Below, one piece after another: positions 49,397 through 58,936 of a DNA stretch of 64,000 nucleotides. The first letter of the stretch is position 1. Each line of letters opens with the position of its first letter. The DNA is taken from positions 62,001 through 126,000 of the forward strand of contig CAWADH010000005.1 in NCBI GenBank assembly GCA_963780795.1, written 5' to 3'. This stretch comes from DATJGR01 sp963780795 (GTDB taxonomy: Bacteria > Pseudomonadota > Gammaproteobacteria > Pseudomonadales > Azotimanducaceae). The position numbers and the translations under genes are program-made. The notes beneath the pieces were generated by a model. The model had not been told where the DNA came from and did no database searches. It saw only the letters and a list, made by a program, of their open reading frames with translations.

Positions 49397-50227
49397 ATGC
49401 TCGAATCGTCCTCACCGCCGCGACTCAAGTGGCACATGCTGCGGCGACGCAAAACGGATGCGCCGTTCCTGCGTGAGAATCTCGTCGCCGCGCTGCGCGC
49501 CGGCGCCGCCTGCGAAGTCGATCTACAGTTCACCGTCGATGGTCATGCGCTGTGCCTGCACGACTCGACGCTCGACCGGGAAACGACCGGACAAGGCCGC
49601 GTTGCCGACACGACGCGCGGCGCGATCGAACGATTGCGCCAACGTGCGCCCGATGGCGCGCCGCTGCAGAGCACGCCGTTGTTTCTCGACGAGGTGACCG
49701 CGACGGTACGCGCGGCCGGCGTTGCCGCACCGGCTCTCGTACAACTCGACGTCAAGACGCGCGCCGGCGCGTTGACAGCGGAAGCGCTCGAACGTCTGTC
49801 TCGACTGCTCGGCGGAGCCGCCGACGCATTCGTCGCGAGCGCGTACGAATGGGAGGCGGTACAGCAGGTCGTCGCGGCGGCGCCGGGGATGCACGCCGGC
49901 TTCGATCCGCTCGCGTTCTATTCGCGCTCGTTCGACCTCGATGCCGACGGTTATCGCGCGATCGCGGCGCGCACGCTGACCACGGCGCCGGGCGCATCGA
50001 TCTACTACCTCGAAGCGAGGCTGATCCTGGAAGCACTGAAACGCGGCGTGAATCTCGTGCAGGAAGTCGGCGCAGCCGGCGCGCAGATCGACGCGTGGAC
50101 CATCGACGCCGACCTGCCTCGCCTCGACGACGTGCTGCGACGCCTCATCGCCGCCGGTGTCCACCAGATCACCAGCAACGACCCGGAGCACCTTGCACGT
50201 CTGATCGGTGCAAAGGAAACAAACTAA
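49397..50227 (+). CDS. Glycerophosphodiester phosphodiesterase family protein
   Basis: A 276-residue GDPD-fold (TIM barrel) protein. The catalytic pattern CEVDLQFTVDGHALCLHDSTLDRETTG contains the E-x-D and H-D of the family, and VQLDVK and DAWTID follow. The first His region reads WHMLRRRKTDAPFLRENLVAALRAGA, a variant of the HRG...ENT opening. It hydrolyses glycerophosphodiesters; the lack of a signal peptide points to the cytoplasm. Its stop overlaps the convergent Tyr-rich exported protein gene. Confidence 0.84.
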   Translation: MLESSSPPRLKWHMLRRRKTDAPFLRENLVAALRAGAACEVDLQFTVDGHALCLHDSTLDRETTGQGRVADTTRGAIERLRQRAPDGAPLQSTPLFLDEVTATVRAAGVAAPALVQLDVKTRAGALTAEALERLSRLLGGAADAFVASAYEWEAVQQVVAAAPGMHAGFDPLAFYSRSFDLDADGYRAIAARTLTTAPGASIYYLEARLILEALKRGVNLVQEVGAAGAQIDAWTIDADLPRLDDVLRRLIAAGVHQITSNDPEHLARLIGAKETN

Positions 50228-50883
50228 TCGCCGTGCTTGTCGTTCCCGTTGCCGCGATCGTCTCCATGATCGTCGTCGCCGTGACCGTGACCATGTTCCT
50301 TCGACTCGTGCGCCTCGTCCGCTGCTTGCCATTGCTGCCTGGTGAGCGCCTCGCGCGGCTGGTAAAGGTACTTCTCCGATCGGATCACATACTGTTGCGG
50401 TGGTGCTGGGTAATGATCCCCCGAGTAGTTCCGTTGGTAACTCGGCAACGGCGCAGGTGGCGGAACCGCAGCGCGGTTCCACTGATTCCAGCCCTTTCGC
50501 TGCTGCTCCCACTCGGTGCCCCAATGCTCGCCCCAGCGCGGCGGCGCATCCGCTCGCCAGCCGTGGAAGTACGGCGGCGGGTGACGGTAATAGCGCACCG
50601 GAACGCGCAACACGTATTCCGGGACATATACCGGCCGCACCGCGTGCCATGGTCCGTCGTACCAGGGGCTCTGATACCAGCTGTCGCCCTGGAAAACCCA
50701 ATACAGACCGTCGTAGAAGAAATAGTTCGATGGTGCGTGAGGGTCGTAGTAGACGGGGTAGCCCGGCACACGCACGAAACTCGGATACGACTTGATCGTG
50801 AAGCCGACGTCGTCGCTGTGGTCGTGCGCCGATGCAGGCGCGTTCAGCCACATTGCGAGCGCGAAGCACATTAAGTAACGCAT
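50224..50883 (-). CDS. Exported Tyr/Pro/Trp-rich protein
   Basis: A 219-residue exported protein with a signal peptide (MRYLMCFALAMWLNAPASA). The mature part starts HDHSDDVGF and is very rich in Tyr, Pro, Trp and His (PVYYDPHAPSNYFFYDGLYW, VRPVYVPEYVLRVPVRYYR). The tail is a His/Asp/Gly-rich acidic segment (HGHGHGDDDHGDD), which could bind metal. Similar low-complexity exported proteins are common but uncharacterised in proteobacteria. The ATG at 50883 follows no strong ribosome site. Confidence 0.7.
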   Translation of the reverse strand: MRYLMCFALAMWLNAPASAHDHSDDVGFTIKSYPSFVRVPGYPVYYDPHAPSNYFFYDGLYWVFQGDSWYQSPWYDGPWHAVRPVYVPEYVLRVPVRYYRHPPPYFHGWRADAPPRWGEHWGTEWEQQRKGWNQWNRAAVPPPAPLPSYQRNYSGDHYPAPPQQYVIRSEKYLYQPREALTRQQWQAADEAHESKEHGHGHGDDDHGDDRGNGNDKHGD

Positions 50884-50970
50884 GGCTCGATTCCTGAGCG
50901 AAGGCGAGTCGCCAATGGCGCCAGCTTCACCGAATCGGGCGTCCATTCGCTGTGCGCTAGGGCACCCTCG

Positions 50971-51846
50971 TCAGCGGCGCAGCTTGCGCGCCTGTTCGAC
51001 CAGTTGCGTGTCGCCTAACCGCTCGGCCAGCTTCGTCAGCGCGGGCACGTCGGGACCTTTCCAGCGCAGATCGTCGAGCGATTCGGCGAGCGGCGCATCG
51101 AATCGCAGCGTTGCCAGCCGCCTGAACAACTCGGCGTCGGCGCGGCCGGCTCGCAGATTGTCGGCCAGCACGCGCGCGCCGCGCACTTTCGCCGTCCACC
51201 CATCGGGGTCGTCGGGGATTGCTTCGAGTTTCTTGTACACGGCAAGTACCGCAGCAGCGGACTTCGCACCCCAGCGCGCGATGCCGGGAAAGCCGTCGGC
51301 GCTGTCGCCGACCAACGCCAGCCAGTCCGGGATCGACGCCGGTGGCACGCCGTACTTCTCGATCACACCGAGGTCGGTCAATGTCGTGCCGCGCATCCGA
51401 TCGCGACACACGATGCGATCGCCCTTCACGCACTGCGTGAGGTCTTTGTCCGGAGAACAGATCACCACCTGCTCCACGGCGGGAGATTCGGCGAAGCGGA
51501 TTGCGGCTGTGGCGATCGCGTCGTCCGCTTCGAACTCGATCATCGGCCACGTCACCATGCCGAGCGCGCGCGTCGCCTCTTCCGCCGGGCCGAACTGAGC
51601 GTAAAGATCGGCGTCGATGCCTTCGCCGGTCTTGTAGCCCGGGTAGAGCTGATTGCGGAACGATTCGATGACGTGGTCGAACGCGATCGCAACGTGCGTT
51701 ACGTCGGGCTCACCGAGCAGCACCAGCATCGAACGCAGCAGCCCTCGCACCGCGCCCACTTCCGCGCCATCGTTCGCTCGTTTGGGCGGCGTGCCGTAAA
51801 ACGCGCGATACAACTCGTAGGTGCCGTCTATCAGGTGAACTTTCAT
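50971..51846 (-). CDS. 5'-3' exonuclease (flap endonuclease-like, Pol I N-terminal type)
   Basis: A 291-residue stand-alone 5' nuclease. The acidic active-site motifs are LIDGTYELYRAFYG, AFDHVIESFRNQLYPGYKTG, EFEADDAIATAA, SPDKDLTQCV and the H3TH region GDSADGFPGIARWGAKSAA. It matches the exonuclease domain of DNA polymerase I in order and length and probably removes RNA primers or flaps. It is 12 bases upstream-coupled with the DUF1254 gene on the same strand (stop 51859, start 51846), an unusual pairing. Confidence 0.88.
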   Translation of the reverse strand: MKVHLIDGTYELYRAFYGTPPKRANDGAEVGAVRGLLRSMLVLLGEPDVTHVAIAFDHVIESFRNQLYPGYKTGEGIDADLYAQFGPAEEATRALGMVTWPMIEFEADDAIATAAIRFAESPAVEQVVICSPDKDLTQCVKGDRIVCRDRMRGTTLTDLGVIEKYGVPPASIPDWLALVGDSADGFPGIARWGAKSAAAVLAVYKKLEAIPDDPDGWTAKVRGARVLADNLRAGRADAELFRRLATLRFDAPLAESLDDLRWKGPDVPALTKLAERLGDTQLVEQARKLRR

Positions 51847-51858
51847 ACCGTCAGCCGG

Positions 51859-53466
51859 TCATTTCACGAGTTCGATCTCGCTCGGCCTCCAGCTCTTGTC
51901 GAAGAAGGGTTCCAGCGGACTGTACAGCCGCAGGATCGTGAACCAGCCCTTCTCGGGCATCGTCTGGATCCAGTTGCCGCGCTTCACGTTCGCCGGTTGT
52001 TTGGGGCCGAAGTAGATCGTCGTCGAACCGTCGGCAGCCGCCTCCGCCGCCGGCGACGGATAACTCTGGCTGCCGGCGCGCGGGTAGCGCTGCGGCGTGT
52101 CGAGCATGGAACGCGTCTGGTTGTCGTAGAGCGTGAACGACCAGAAGTTCGCTTCGGGGACGCCTTTCGGCAGCGTCACTTTGTAGGTCTTCGCCCCGTC
52201 GAAGTACTGCTTTTCGGAATCGACGAACGCGAACAGGTACTGCGAACCGATGCCCGGCAAGCGCATCGCCATCGCCGGCGTGATGCCGGTAACGCCGTAG
52301 AAGAACGCGCTGCGCGCATCGAGGGTACGGTAGCCGGTCGGCGGGAACGGTTTCACGCCTTCCTTCGTGATCAACGGAATCGGCGTTTCGAATTCGGAGC
52401 CGGAGACGAATAGAAAGTTCATCCATGCCGATTTCGGATAGTAGTACCAGGACGGATCGCGCGGATTCATCAGCAGGCTGCGCGACGTGGCGTTCGCAAT
52501 CGCAACCGTCTCGGTGAGAATCTTCTTCATGCGCTCGTCCGGCGCGAATGGTTTGCCCTTGACGATACCGATCGCCGCGAGCGGGCCCATCAGTTCGGCG
52601 TCGAGCGCGGTCGCCGGCTCCTGCTGCACGACGCTGTCGAGCATTTCATAGAAGCTGAAGTCATTGGGCGGAATCGTGTTCATCACCTTACCGCTGCCTT
52701 CGTGGAATACCGTCGGCGGCGGCGCGTCGACGCGACCGAGTTTGGTCTTGCCGGCAAGGAACTCCGCGATGCTCGTGCCCACGCCACCCGCCTGATACGG
52801 ATAGATCTTCGTTCGCGACTTGATCAGGTCGACCGTCGGTTTCGGATCGTTGTTCTCCATGAAGGAGCGACCGAGGATCGCAACACGCGTCGTGCGCGCG
52901 TGCGACACGAAATACCCGCCTTCGGGTAGCGGTCCGTCGTAGCCGGGCGGCAACACCAGATATTTGCCGCCTTCACCGCGATCCGGACCCGGCGCACCGA
53001 AGTCGGTCACCCAGCGCCACCAGAAGTCGTCGAGCGTGCCGAGCGCTTTCGGCGGTGTTTCGAGCACCATCGGGCCATTCGTCAGATCGAGCATGCCGAC
53101 GAAATAGACCGTGTCGGCATTCGCCGTCAGGAACAGCGAGTTCGCGTCCATCAACTTCGAGAACACCATGATCTCGTTGTTTTTGACGCCTGCGTCCTGA
53201 AAACCCTTGTGGATCGCCGCCATGTTCACACCCTGCAGCGTGTTCATGTATGCGTCGAACGCGTGCGCGCGATCGAGATTGTCGAAGACCTTCTCCGTCG
53301 TGGACGCGTTCGGCGTGCCGTCCTTGAATTCGAGCGCGCCGATCCGCGTGTCGTACTTGTCGACGGTGGTGATCGACGCGGGAATGTTCGGCGCAGCATT
53401 CGCGAGCGATGCGCAGACGACGATGAAACCCGAGACGAGCAGAGAGGGTAATGGACGGACGAACAT
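51859..53466 (-). CDS. DUF1254/DUF1214 exported protein
   Basis: A 535-residue exported protein with a signal peptide (MFVRPLPSLLVSGFIVVCASLANA). The DUF1254 half has KVFDNLDRAHAFDAYMNTLQGV and TANADTVYFVGMLDLTNGPM. The DUF1214 half follows with YRTLDARSAFFYGVTGITPAM, the closing FWSFTLYDNQTRSML and a C-terminal KGWFTILRLYSPLEPFFDKSWRPSEIE. The pair is widespread in exported proteins of unknown role in proteobacteria and is sometimes implicated in lipid or cholesterol metabolism, which I cannot confirm. It is upstream of the exonuclease gene. Confidence 0.87.
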   Translation of the reverse strand: MFVRPLPSLLVSGFIVVCASLANAAPNIPASITTVDKYDTRIGALEFKDGTPNASTTEKVFDNLDRAHAFDAYMNTLQGVNMAAIHKGFQDAGVKNNEIMVFSKLMDANSLFLTANADTVYFVGMLDLTNGPMVLETPPKALGTLDDFWWRWVTDFGAPGPDRGEGGKYLVLPPGYDGPLPEGGYFVSHARTTRVAILGRSFMENNDPKPTVDLIKSRTKIYPYQAGGVGTSIAEFLAGKTKLGRVDAPPPTVFHEGSGKVMNTIPPNDFSFYEMLDSVVQQEPATALDAELMGPLAAIGIVKGKPFAPDERMKKILTETVAIANATSRSLLMNPRDPSWYYYPKSAWMNFLFVSGSEFETPIPLITKEGVKPFPPTGYRTLDARSAFFYGVTGITPAMAMRLPGIGSQYLFAFVDSEKQYFDGAKTYKVTLPKGVPEANFWSFTLYDNQTRSMLDTPQRYPRAGSQSYPSPAAEAAADGSTTIYFGPKQPANVKRGNWIQTMPEKGWFTILRLYSPLEPFFDKSWRPSEIELVK

Positions 53467-53529
53467 TGGCTTTCCTTCTTCTGTTTTTTGCAGAGGCTAA
53501 CAGCTAACGAGTGAGCGACCTATCAGATC

Positions 53530-54159
53530 TCAGGTGCACGGATCGAGTCGCAGCACGGGCACGTCGCCTTGCGGTCGCCAGTTGACCCATTTCGATTCGA
53601 ACGCATCGAGCCCCGACGCCGCGAGATCGGCGAGCGCCGCTCTGTCGCGTTCGATGCCGGACACGTCGTCTGCGGTGATCTGTCCACATCCGACGCCGGC
53701 CAGATACTCGTCCTCGTCTTTCAATCGCGTCGAATTCACGTCGTGCGGCGAGACGAGCAGGTCGAGCGCGAGGTCCAGCGTTTCGAAGCCGCTCTGGTCA
53801 CGCCGGTATGGGCGCTGGAAGTTCACGTACCAGCACAGGTGTCTCCAATCCGTGTCGGTCCAGAAAATCCGAATGGCGTAGTACTTCGCCGGATACAGAA
53901 ATGTCAGTGCGTGTGTCGTCTGCCACGTCTGCTGCACCAGATTCCATTCGCCACTGGCGCGCACGTCCCAACTGACGCGTCCGCGTTCGGGCCGGGAGAA
54001 TTCCGCGAGCCGGTCCGGCATCAGATAGGTCGCACCCGGTGCGATGTAAAGCACCGAACAGACGGCGCTGTCGTGTACCACCATCATCGGTTCCGCCCAC
54101 CAGCGCTTGCCTGCCACTCGCGCGGTGACGGCAACGACTTCGCCGGGCTTTCTGAACAT
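53530..54159 (-). CDS. DUF402 domain protein
   Basis: A 209-residue protein with a DUF402 domain (MFRKPGEVVAVTARVAGKRWW, then IRIFWTDTDWRHLCWYVNFQRPYRRDQSGFETLDLALDLLVSP (key: W-WYVN--P--R----ETLD--LD)). The fold is found in FomD-like nucleoside diphosphatases and in proteins with unknown roles. I use the ATG at 54159 because upstream residues look unlike the family. It is followed on the opposite strand by the FMN reductase gene. Confidence 0.75.
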   Translation of the reverse strand: MFRKPGEVVAVTARVAGKRWWAEPMMVVHDSAVCSVLYIAPGATYLMPDRLAEFSRPERGRVSWDVRASGEWNLVQQTWQTTHALTFLYPAKYYAIRIFWTDTDWRHLCWYVNFQRPYRRDQSGFETLDLALDLLVSPHDVNSTRLKDEDEYLAGVGCGQITADDVSGIERDRAALADLAASGLDAFESKWVNWRPQGDVPVLRLDPCT

Positions 54160-54262
54160 CGTTCGGTTCCGAAGTAGGGCTGGCGCTGCAGTGTGACGCG
54201 TTTGCGCGGCTCCCGGAACATTCCGCGGGCGGCGTCCTTTGATGAAAGAAAGGAGTACGGAA

Positions 54263-54820
54263 ATGAAGACGCGCGACATCGCGGTCCTCGTCGGCAGTCT
54301 TCGCAAGGCGTCGTTCAATCGACTGCTGGCACACGCTTTGGCGGAACTCGCACCGGATTCCATCGAGCTGAACATCGTCGAAATCGGTCAGCTGCCGATG
54401 TACAACCAGGACGGCGACGACGATCCGCCGCCGGAGTGGACGCAGTTTCGCGCGCGAATCAAAGCGGCCGATGCGATTCTGTTCGTTACACCGGAGCACA
54501 ACCGTTCGGTACCCGCGGCGCTGAAGAACGCGCTCGACGTCGGCTCGCGGCCGCACGGATCGAGCGTATGGAACCGCAAGCCCGGGGCCATCGTCACGGC
54601 ATCGCCAAGCGCGATCGGCGGGTTCGGCGCCAATCATCACCTGCGGCAGTCGCTGGTGTTTCTGAACGTGCCCGCAATGCAGCAGCCGGAAGCCTACATC
54701 GGCGGCGCCGACAAACTGTTCGACAGCCACGGCCAACTCGTCAACGACGACACGCGCAAGTTCCTGCAGCGCTTCATCGACAGTTTTCGCGCGTGGATCG
54801 ACGTCAACGCAAAGTCATGA
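54263..54820 (+). CDS. NADPH-dependent FMN reductase (flavodoxin fold)
   Basis: A 185-residue flavodoxin-fold reductase. It opens DIAVLVGSLRKASFNRLLAHAL, has the typical VTPEHNRSVPAALKNALD segment and ends RFIDSFRAWID. It reduces FMN, quinones or chromate with NAD(P)H, and the exact substrate is unknown. The ATG at 54263 is chosen because an AGGAG lies 9-10 bases upstream; an earlier in-frame ATG at 54239 lacks one. It converges on the alpha/beta hydrolase, with a 6-base overlap. Confidence 0.86.
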   Translation: MKTRDIAVLVGSLRKASFNRLLAHALAELAPDSIELNIVEIGQLPMYNQDGDDDPPPEWTQFRARIKAADAILFVTPEHNRSVPAALKNALDVGSRPHGSSVWNRKPGAIVTASPSAIGGFGANHHLRQSLVFLNVPAMQQPEAYIGGADKLFDSHGQLVNDDTRKFLQRFIDSFRAWIDVNAKS

Positions 54821-55648
54821 CGCGCTGAACAGGAACCGGTCGACGGCGCGTTGAAACTCCGCCGGGTGATCCATGTTCGGCAGATGCGCCGCGTCGCGCA
54901 TCGACACCTTCTGCGCGGACCGGATGTGCTGGGCCATGTAGTCGGCCGCTGCCACCAGATACGGGAGGTCGTGCACACCGACGATGACGAGCACCGGAAC
55001 GTGCAACGCATCGAGTCGCTGCGCCGCGGGCACATCCGCATCGGGCAGCCGCTTGCCGAGTTTTTTCGCTTCCTGCGTCGCCACGTTGCGACACATCTCG
55101 TACGCCAGCTTGCGTGCGTCCTGATCCACTTGCGCCGCGCTGCGGCCGATGCCGTCGAACCAGATCTGCGTTTCGATTTCGGCGACGCGGTCGAGATCGC
55201 CCGCTCTGATCGCCGCTTCGATCGCGGCCTCCACTTCGTCCGCACCGTCCGGTCTCGGCACGTCGAGCACGAGGCCCGATGGACCGGACCCGACCATGAC
55301 CAATGCGCGCACGCGCGCCGGATAAGTCAGCGCAAAGTCCATCGCGATGCCGCCGCCCATGGAACAGCCCATCAATATCATCGGGGCATCGATGTGCAGA
55401 TGGTCGAGCAACGCCGCGAGATCGCGCAGATGGCTGAAGTCACCGGCTACGGGTTCGCTCCTGCCGTGGCCCCGCATGTCGAAACGTACGACCCGAAAAC
55501 GCGCGGCGAAGTGCGCGAACTCGTTCTCCCACTGCCGGCTGTCGGCCACGCCTGCGTGAATCATCACGAACGGCTGTCCGGAACCTTCGGCTTCATAGTA
55601 GATGCGGGCGCCGTTGATCGGCGCGAATCCGGTTTCTCGGTCAGGCAT
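54815..55648 (-). CDS. Alpha/beta hydrolase
   Basis: A 277-residue alpha/beta-hydrolase-fold protein. It starts GARIYYEAEGSGQPFVMIHAG, with the oxyanion region RFDMRGHGRSE, the nucleophile elbow MGCSMGGGIA and the C-terminal catalytic His in RDAAHLPNMDHP. The core matches 3-oxoadipate enol-lactonase-like and other hydrolases of catabolic gene clusters. The substrate is unknown. It overlaps the FMN reductase by 6 bases at the 3' end and is 26 bases from the upstream reductase gene on the same strand. Confidence 0.87.
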   Translation of the reverse strand: MPDRETGFAPINGARIYYEAEGSGQPFVMIHAGVADSRQWENEFAHFAARFRVVRFDMRGHGRSEPVAGDFSHLRDLAALLDHLHIDAPMILMGCSMGGGIAMDFALTYPARVRALVMVGSGPSGLVLDVPRPDGADEVEAAIEAAIRAGDLDRVAEIETQIWFDGIGRSAAQVDQDARKLAYEMCRNVATQEAKKLGKRLPDADVPAAQRLDALHVPVLVIVGVHDLPYLVAAADYMAQHIRSAQKVSMRDAAHLPNMDHPAEFQRAVDRFLFSAS

Positions 55649-55674
55649 CGTTCGGCACCACCCCGTCGCTCATG

Positions 55675-56736
55675 TCATTCCGCTCTGCGTTTCGGTTGCA
55701 CCTTGGCCACCGCGAGTAACGACTCCACACAGTCGCGCAGCGTTTCGTCGAACGGGCGGAACGTAACCTGCGCGACGGCACGGATGCGGTCGTTGCGCAG
55801 CTCGCATCCGGCCCAGATCCTGCGCAGTTCCGCTTCGCGCGCCTTAATGCGGTCCGGGAACGGATCGGTGACCTGCGGCGTGTCGTGGCGCAGCTCGGGC
55901 AACACGCGGTCGATGCGCGCGCAGATGTCTTCCACGTTGAAGGTATCGGTGGACCACGCGATGTAGCGTTCGCCGTTCTTCACCTGCACGCTTTCCAGCA
56001 TTGCGATGTGGCAATCGGCGTCGTCGCGCACGTCGACGATCATCCACGGCCGGTACGCGCCGGTCTGCTCGTACTTGCCGAGAAGCATCTTCTCGATGAT
56101 GTGCTGCCACGGACCCATGTCTTTCTGGTGCGCCGATTGAATCGGGCCCACGTTGTCGGCCGGGCACACCGTGATGGCGTCCCAACCGCCGTGTAGTTGC
56201 GCCGCATCCGAGAACGCCCGTTGGGCGATGTTCTTGCCCATCGAATAGCCCTGGCCGCGTTCCGGCGTGCGTTTCGGATTCTGTTCGTCGGGATATCGAT
56301 CTTCGTACAGCACCGGACGACGCAAGAGCTCCTGGATGTCCACTTCGGAAATCACCGCCGCGATGCTCGACGTCACCACCACGCGCGTGACGCTGCCGGA
56401 CTGGTTGACACTGGCGATCACGTGATCGCACACGCGCTTCACGTACGCGTGATCGTCGTAGGTGCTGACGTGCGACACGTGACAGACGCCGTGACACCCT
56501 TTGAAGATGTCGTCGAAGCAGCCGTCGCGATCGAGATCGGCCGCGTGCAGCGTGAGGCGCCCCGACGCGTAGGCGGGCATCTCCTCGAGGAAGGTCGTGC
56601 GCACGGGGTCGTTCGCATCGCGAACGCACGCGCGCACTCGATAGCCCTTGTCGAGCAGTCGCCGCACTACCCAACCGCCGATGAAACCGGCGGCGCCCGT
56701 CACCGCCACGATGCCGCCTTTCGGAATCGGAGCCAT
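55675..56736 (-). CDS. NAD-dependent epimerase/dehydratase, cinnamoyl-CoA reductase-like
   Basis: A 353-residue extended SDR. The dinucleotide motif is VTGAAGFIGGWVVRRLL, and the SDR Tyr and Lys appear as GYSMGKNIAQ. A loop with VVVTSSIAAVISEVD follows the NAD pocket. It resembles cinnamoyl-CoA or dihydroflavonol reductases but the substrate is unknown. It precedes the alpha/beta hydrolase on the same strand by 26 bases. It is divergent from the TIR-TPR gene, with about 100 to 150 bases between them. Confidence 0.87.
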   Translation of the reverse strand: MAPIPKGGIVAVTGAAGFIGGWVVRRLLDKGYRVRACVRDANDPVRTTFLEEMPAYASGRLTLHAADLDRDGCFDDIFKGCHGVCHVSHVSTYDDHAYVKRVCDHVIASVNQSGSVTRVVVTSSIAAVISEVDIQELLRRPVLYEDRYPDEQNPKRTPERGQGYSMGKNIAQRAFSDAAQLHGGWDAITVCPADNVGPIQSAHQKDMGPWQHIIEKMLLGKYEQTGAYRPWMIVDVRDDADCHIAMLESVQVKNGERYIAWSTDTFNVEDICARIDRVLPELRHDTPQVTDPFPDRIKAREAELRRIWAGCELRNDRIRAVAQVTFRPFDETLRDCVESLLAVAKVQPKRRAE

Positions 56737-56883
56737 TCGCTGTTATCCCCAAGTGATCGCAGCGCAGTCGACGCGATGGTAGCCGGGAGTGTCAAGTGCG
56801 ACGCTTCGCGAACGGCGCCGGAGCCTTGATTCGATGCTGAATTGCGACCAGCCTTCGCGTACCAACGCAACGTGCGTGTCTCG

Positions 56884-58800
56884 ATGCAACGTCCGTTTCC
56901 GGCTTACAAGGGCGACGATCCGTACATTTTCGTCTCCTACGCGCACGACGACGCCGCACTCGTGTACCCGGAACTCGTCCGCCTCAAAAACCATGGTTTC
57001 AACGTCTGGTATGACGAAGGCATCGCACCCGGCCAGAGCTGGCGCGACGAAGTGGCGCTCGCGCTGACGCAATGCAGAGTGTTCCTTTACTTCGTGACAC
57101 CGCGATCGATCGCGTCGTCGAATTGCCTGAAAGAGTTGAATTTCAGCTTGTCGCGCGAGCGCAAGATCCTTTCGGTGCATCTGGAGACGACCGAACTCAC
57201 GGCCGGCCTGGAACTCAGCCTGAGCGACAGGCAAGCGATCCTGCGCGTCGAGCACTCCGAGTCGGATTATCAAAAGAAGCTGGCCGATGCACTGCTGGCG
57301 TTGCTTCCGGACACCTTGTACCGGCCCACCGTTGTCGGACAGCCACCTGTTGTCTCGAACGACAAGTCGATCGCGATCCTGCCACTGGTCAATCGCAGCA
57401 ACGATCCCGACAACGAGTATCTGTGCGACGGGATATCGGAAGAACTCATCTCGGGACTGGCCAGCCTGAAGGGGCTGCGTGTCGCATCGCAGATATCGTC
57501 ATTCGCGTTCAAGAACCAGAATGCCGATCTGGCGCTCATGGGCAGCAGGTTGCGTGTCGATCACGTGCTGAGCGGCAGTATCCAGAAATCTGGCAACCGC
57601 GTTCGGATCACCTTTCTGTTGAGTCGCGTCGGAGACGGCACAAGCCTCTGGTCGAAACGCTACGACCGCGAACTGCGCGACCTATTCGAACTGCAAGAGG
57701 ACGTCGCACACCAGGTAATCAACGCTCTCAAGATCGAACTCGTGGGCGACCAGTCGGCTCCGCTTCTCGACGTCGGAACGGAAAACGCGAAGGCGTACGA
57801 GATCTTTCTGCTGGGATTGCACGCCGCGCGAGCGGGCACGCGCGAGACGCTCGAACAGGCAGTCGCACACTTCAACGAGGCGATCAAACTCGACCCTGCA
57901 TACGGGCGCGTCCATTGGTGGCTGTACTTCTGCTATTGGCGGCTCATAGGCGTCGGGCTGCCGCGTCCGGAGATGGAGCGGAAAGGCGAGGATGCGCTCG
58001 ACAAAGCCCGCGCCGCGGGATTCGTACCCCCGGTTCCGTGGATCAAGGCCCGCAGAGACCTCATCCCGGCGAGTCGACCCAACCAGCGCACGCTGGCGCT
58101 GGAAGCATCACAGAAAATCCGCAATCCGGATTCCCAGTGGCGGCTGTTCGAGTACATCCAATTCGGCGAGTGTCTGATCGCGGCGGGCTTCAATCACGGC
58201 GCTTGCGATTACTACGAGTACTACTTGTCGCGGACGCAACACGATCTGAGCGGCACCTGGATTCAGCCGCGGTATCGGTCACTCCTCACACAGCTGGGCC
58301 GCTTCGAAAAAGCAACCGAACTGATGACGCAGCTCGGCATGGGTGGGCGCGCAATCGTCTACAGCCGCACCGGCCAATACGAATTGGCCGCACAGATCCT
58401 TGCCACCGAAGAAAGCGCGTCGTTCTATTTCGATCATTTCTACTTTTACTTCTGGCGGCGCGAACTGGAGACCGCAAAGGAATACTACCGAAACGCCGAC
58501 CCTAACGATCTCGAGCCGCTCGATCACTACTGGGTTCTGTTTTTGCTCGGCGAGTTCGAATCCGGCATCGATTACCTGGAGGAAGACGTCGCCCGTGGCG
58601 CACACCCCGCCGTTTATCGCTCCAATATCGGTGAAATCCTCACTCGGGCCATGTTGAAGAAGCTGGAGCAGCACCCGCGCTATCAAGCGCTGCTGAAACG
58701 ATTCGAAATCGACGCCGCGTGGTGTGACGAGCTGCTGACGATCGCCAACGATCTCACTGCGATCACCGGCATTCACGTGCAACCCGACGACGACTACTGA
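56884..58800 (+). CDS. TIR domain-TPR protein with FlgO-like middle
   Basis: A 638-residue cytoplasmic protein. The N-terminal TIR_2 domain (about 1-140) has YIFVSYAHDDAALVYPEL, then FNVWYDEGIAPGQSWRDEVALAL, with a Glu in the WRDE helix at the place of the NADase catalytic residue. A FlgO-like region follows (SIAILPLVNRSNDPDNEYLC, GISEELISGL, DHVLSGSIQKSGNRVRI, YDRELRDLFELQEDVAHQVI), then TPR-type repeats from about 290 on, including a hydrophobic YFDHFYFYFWRRELETAKEYY. I use the ATG at 56884; a TTG at 56842 is possible. The layout resembles cyclase-associated TPR proteins in which a TIR replaces the cyclase. Neither an immune nor a signalling role is proven. Confidence 0.82.
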   Translation: MQRPFPAYKGDDPYIFVSYAHDDAALVYPELVRLKNHGFNVWYDEGIAPGQSWRDEVALALTQCRVFLYFVTPRSIASSNCLKELNFSLSRERKILSVHLETTELTAGLELSLSDRQAILRVEHSESDYQKKLADALLALLPDTLYRPTVVGQPPVVSNDKSIAILPLVNRSNDPDNEYLCDGISEELISGLASLKGLRVASQISSFAFKNQNADLALMGSRLRVDHVLSGSIQKSGNRVRITFLLSRVGDGTSLWSKRYDRELRDLFELQEDVAHQVINALKIELVGDQSAPLLDVGTENAKAYEIFLLGLHAARAGTRETLEQAVAHFNEAIKLDPAYGRVHWWLYFCYWRLIGVGLPRPEMERKGEDALDKARAAGFVPPVPWIKARRDLIPASRPNQRTLALEASQKIRNPDSQWRLFEYIQFGECLIAAGFNHGACDYYEYYLSRTQHDLSGTWIQPRYRSLLTQLGRFEKATELMTQLGMGGRAIVYSRTGQYELAAQILATEESASFYFDHFYFYFWRRELETAKEYYRNADPNDLEPLDHYWVLFLLGEFESGIDYLEEDVARGAHPAVYRSNIGEILTRAMLKKLEQHPRYQALLKRFEIDAAWCDELLTIANDLTAITGIHVQPDDDY

Positions 58801-58936
58801 TTCCGCGATGGAGCAATCTCGGAACGCCTCTGGTTCGTAGGACGGCGCCGACCCGAACATCGGCCGACACCGATGGGGTGGGCAGGCTGCCGAGGTCGAA
58901 CATGTGGCCGAATGAAATGAAACCGGGAGCGGGACG

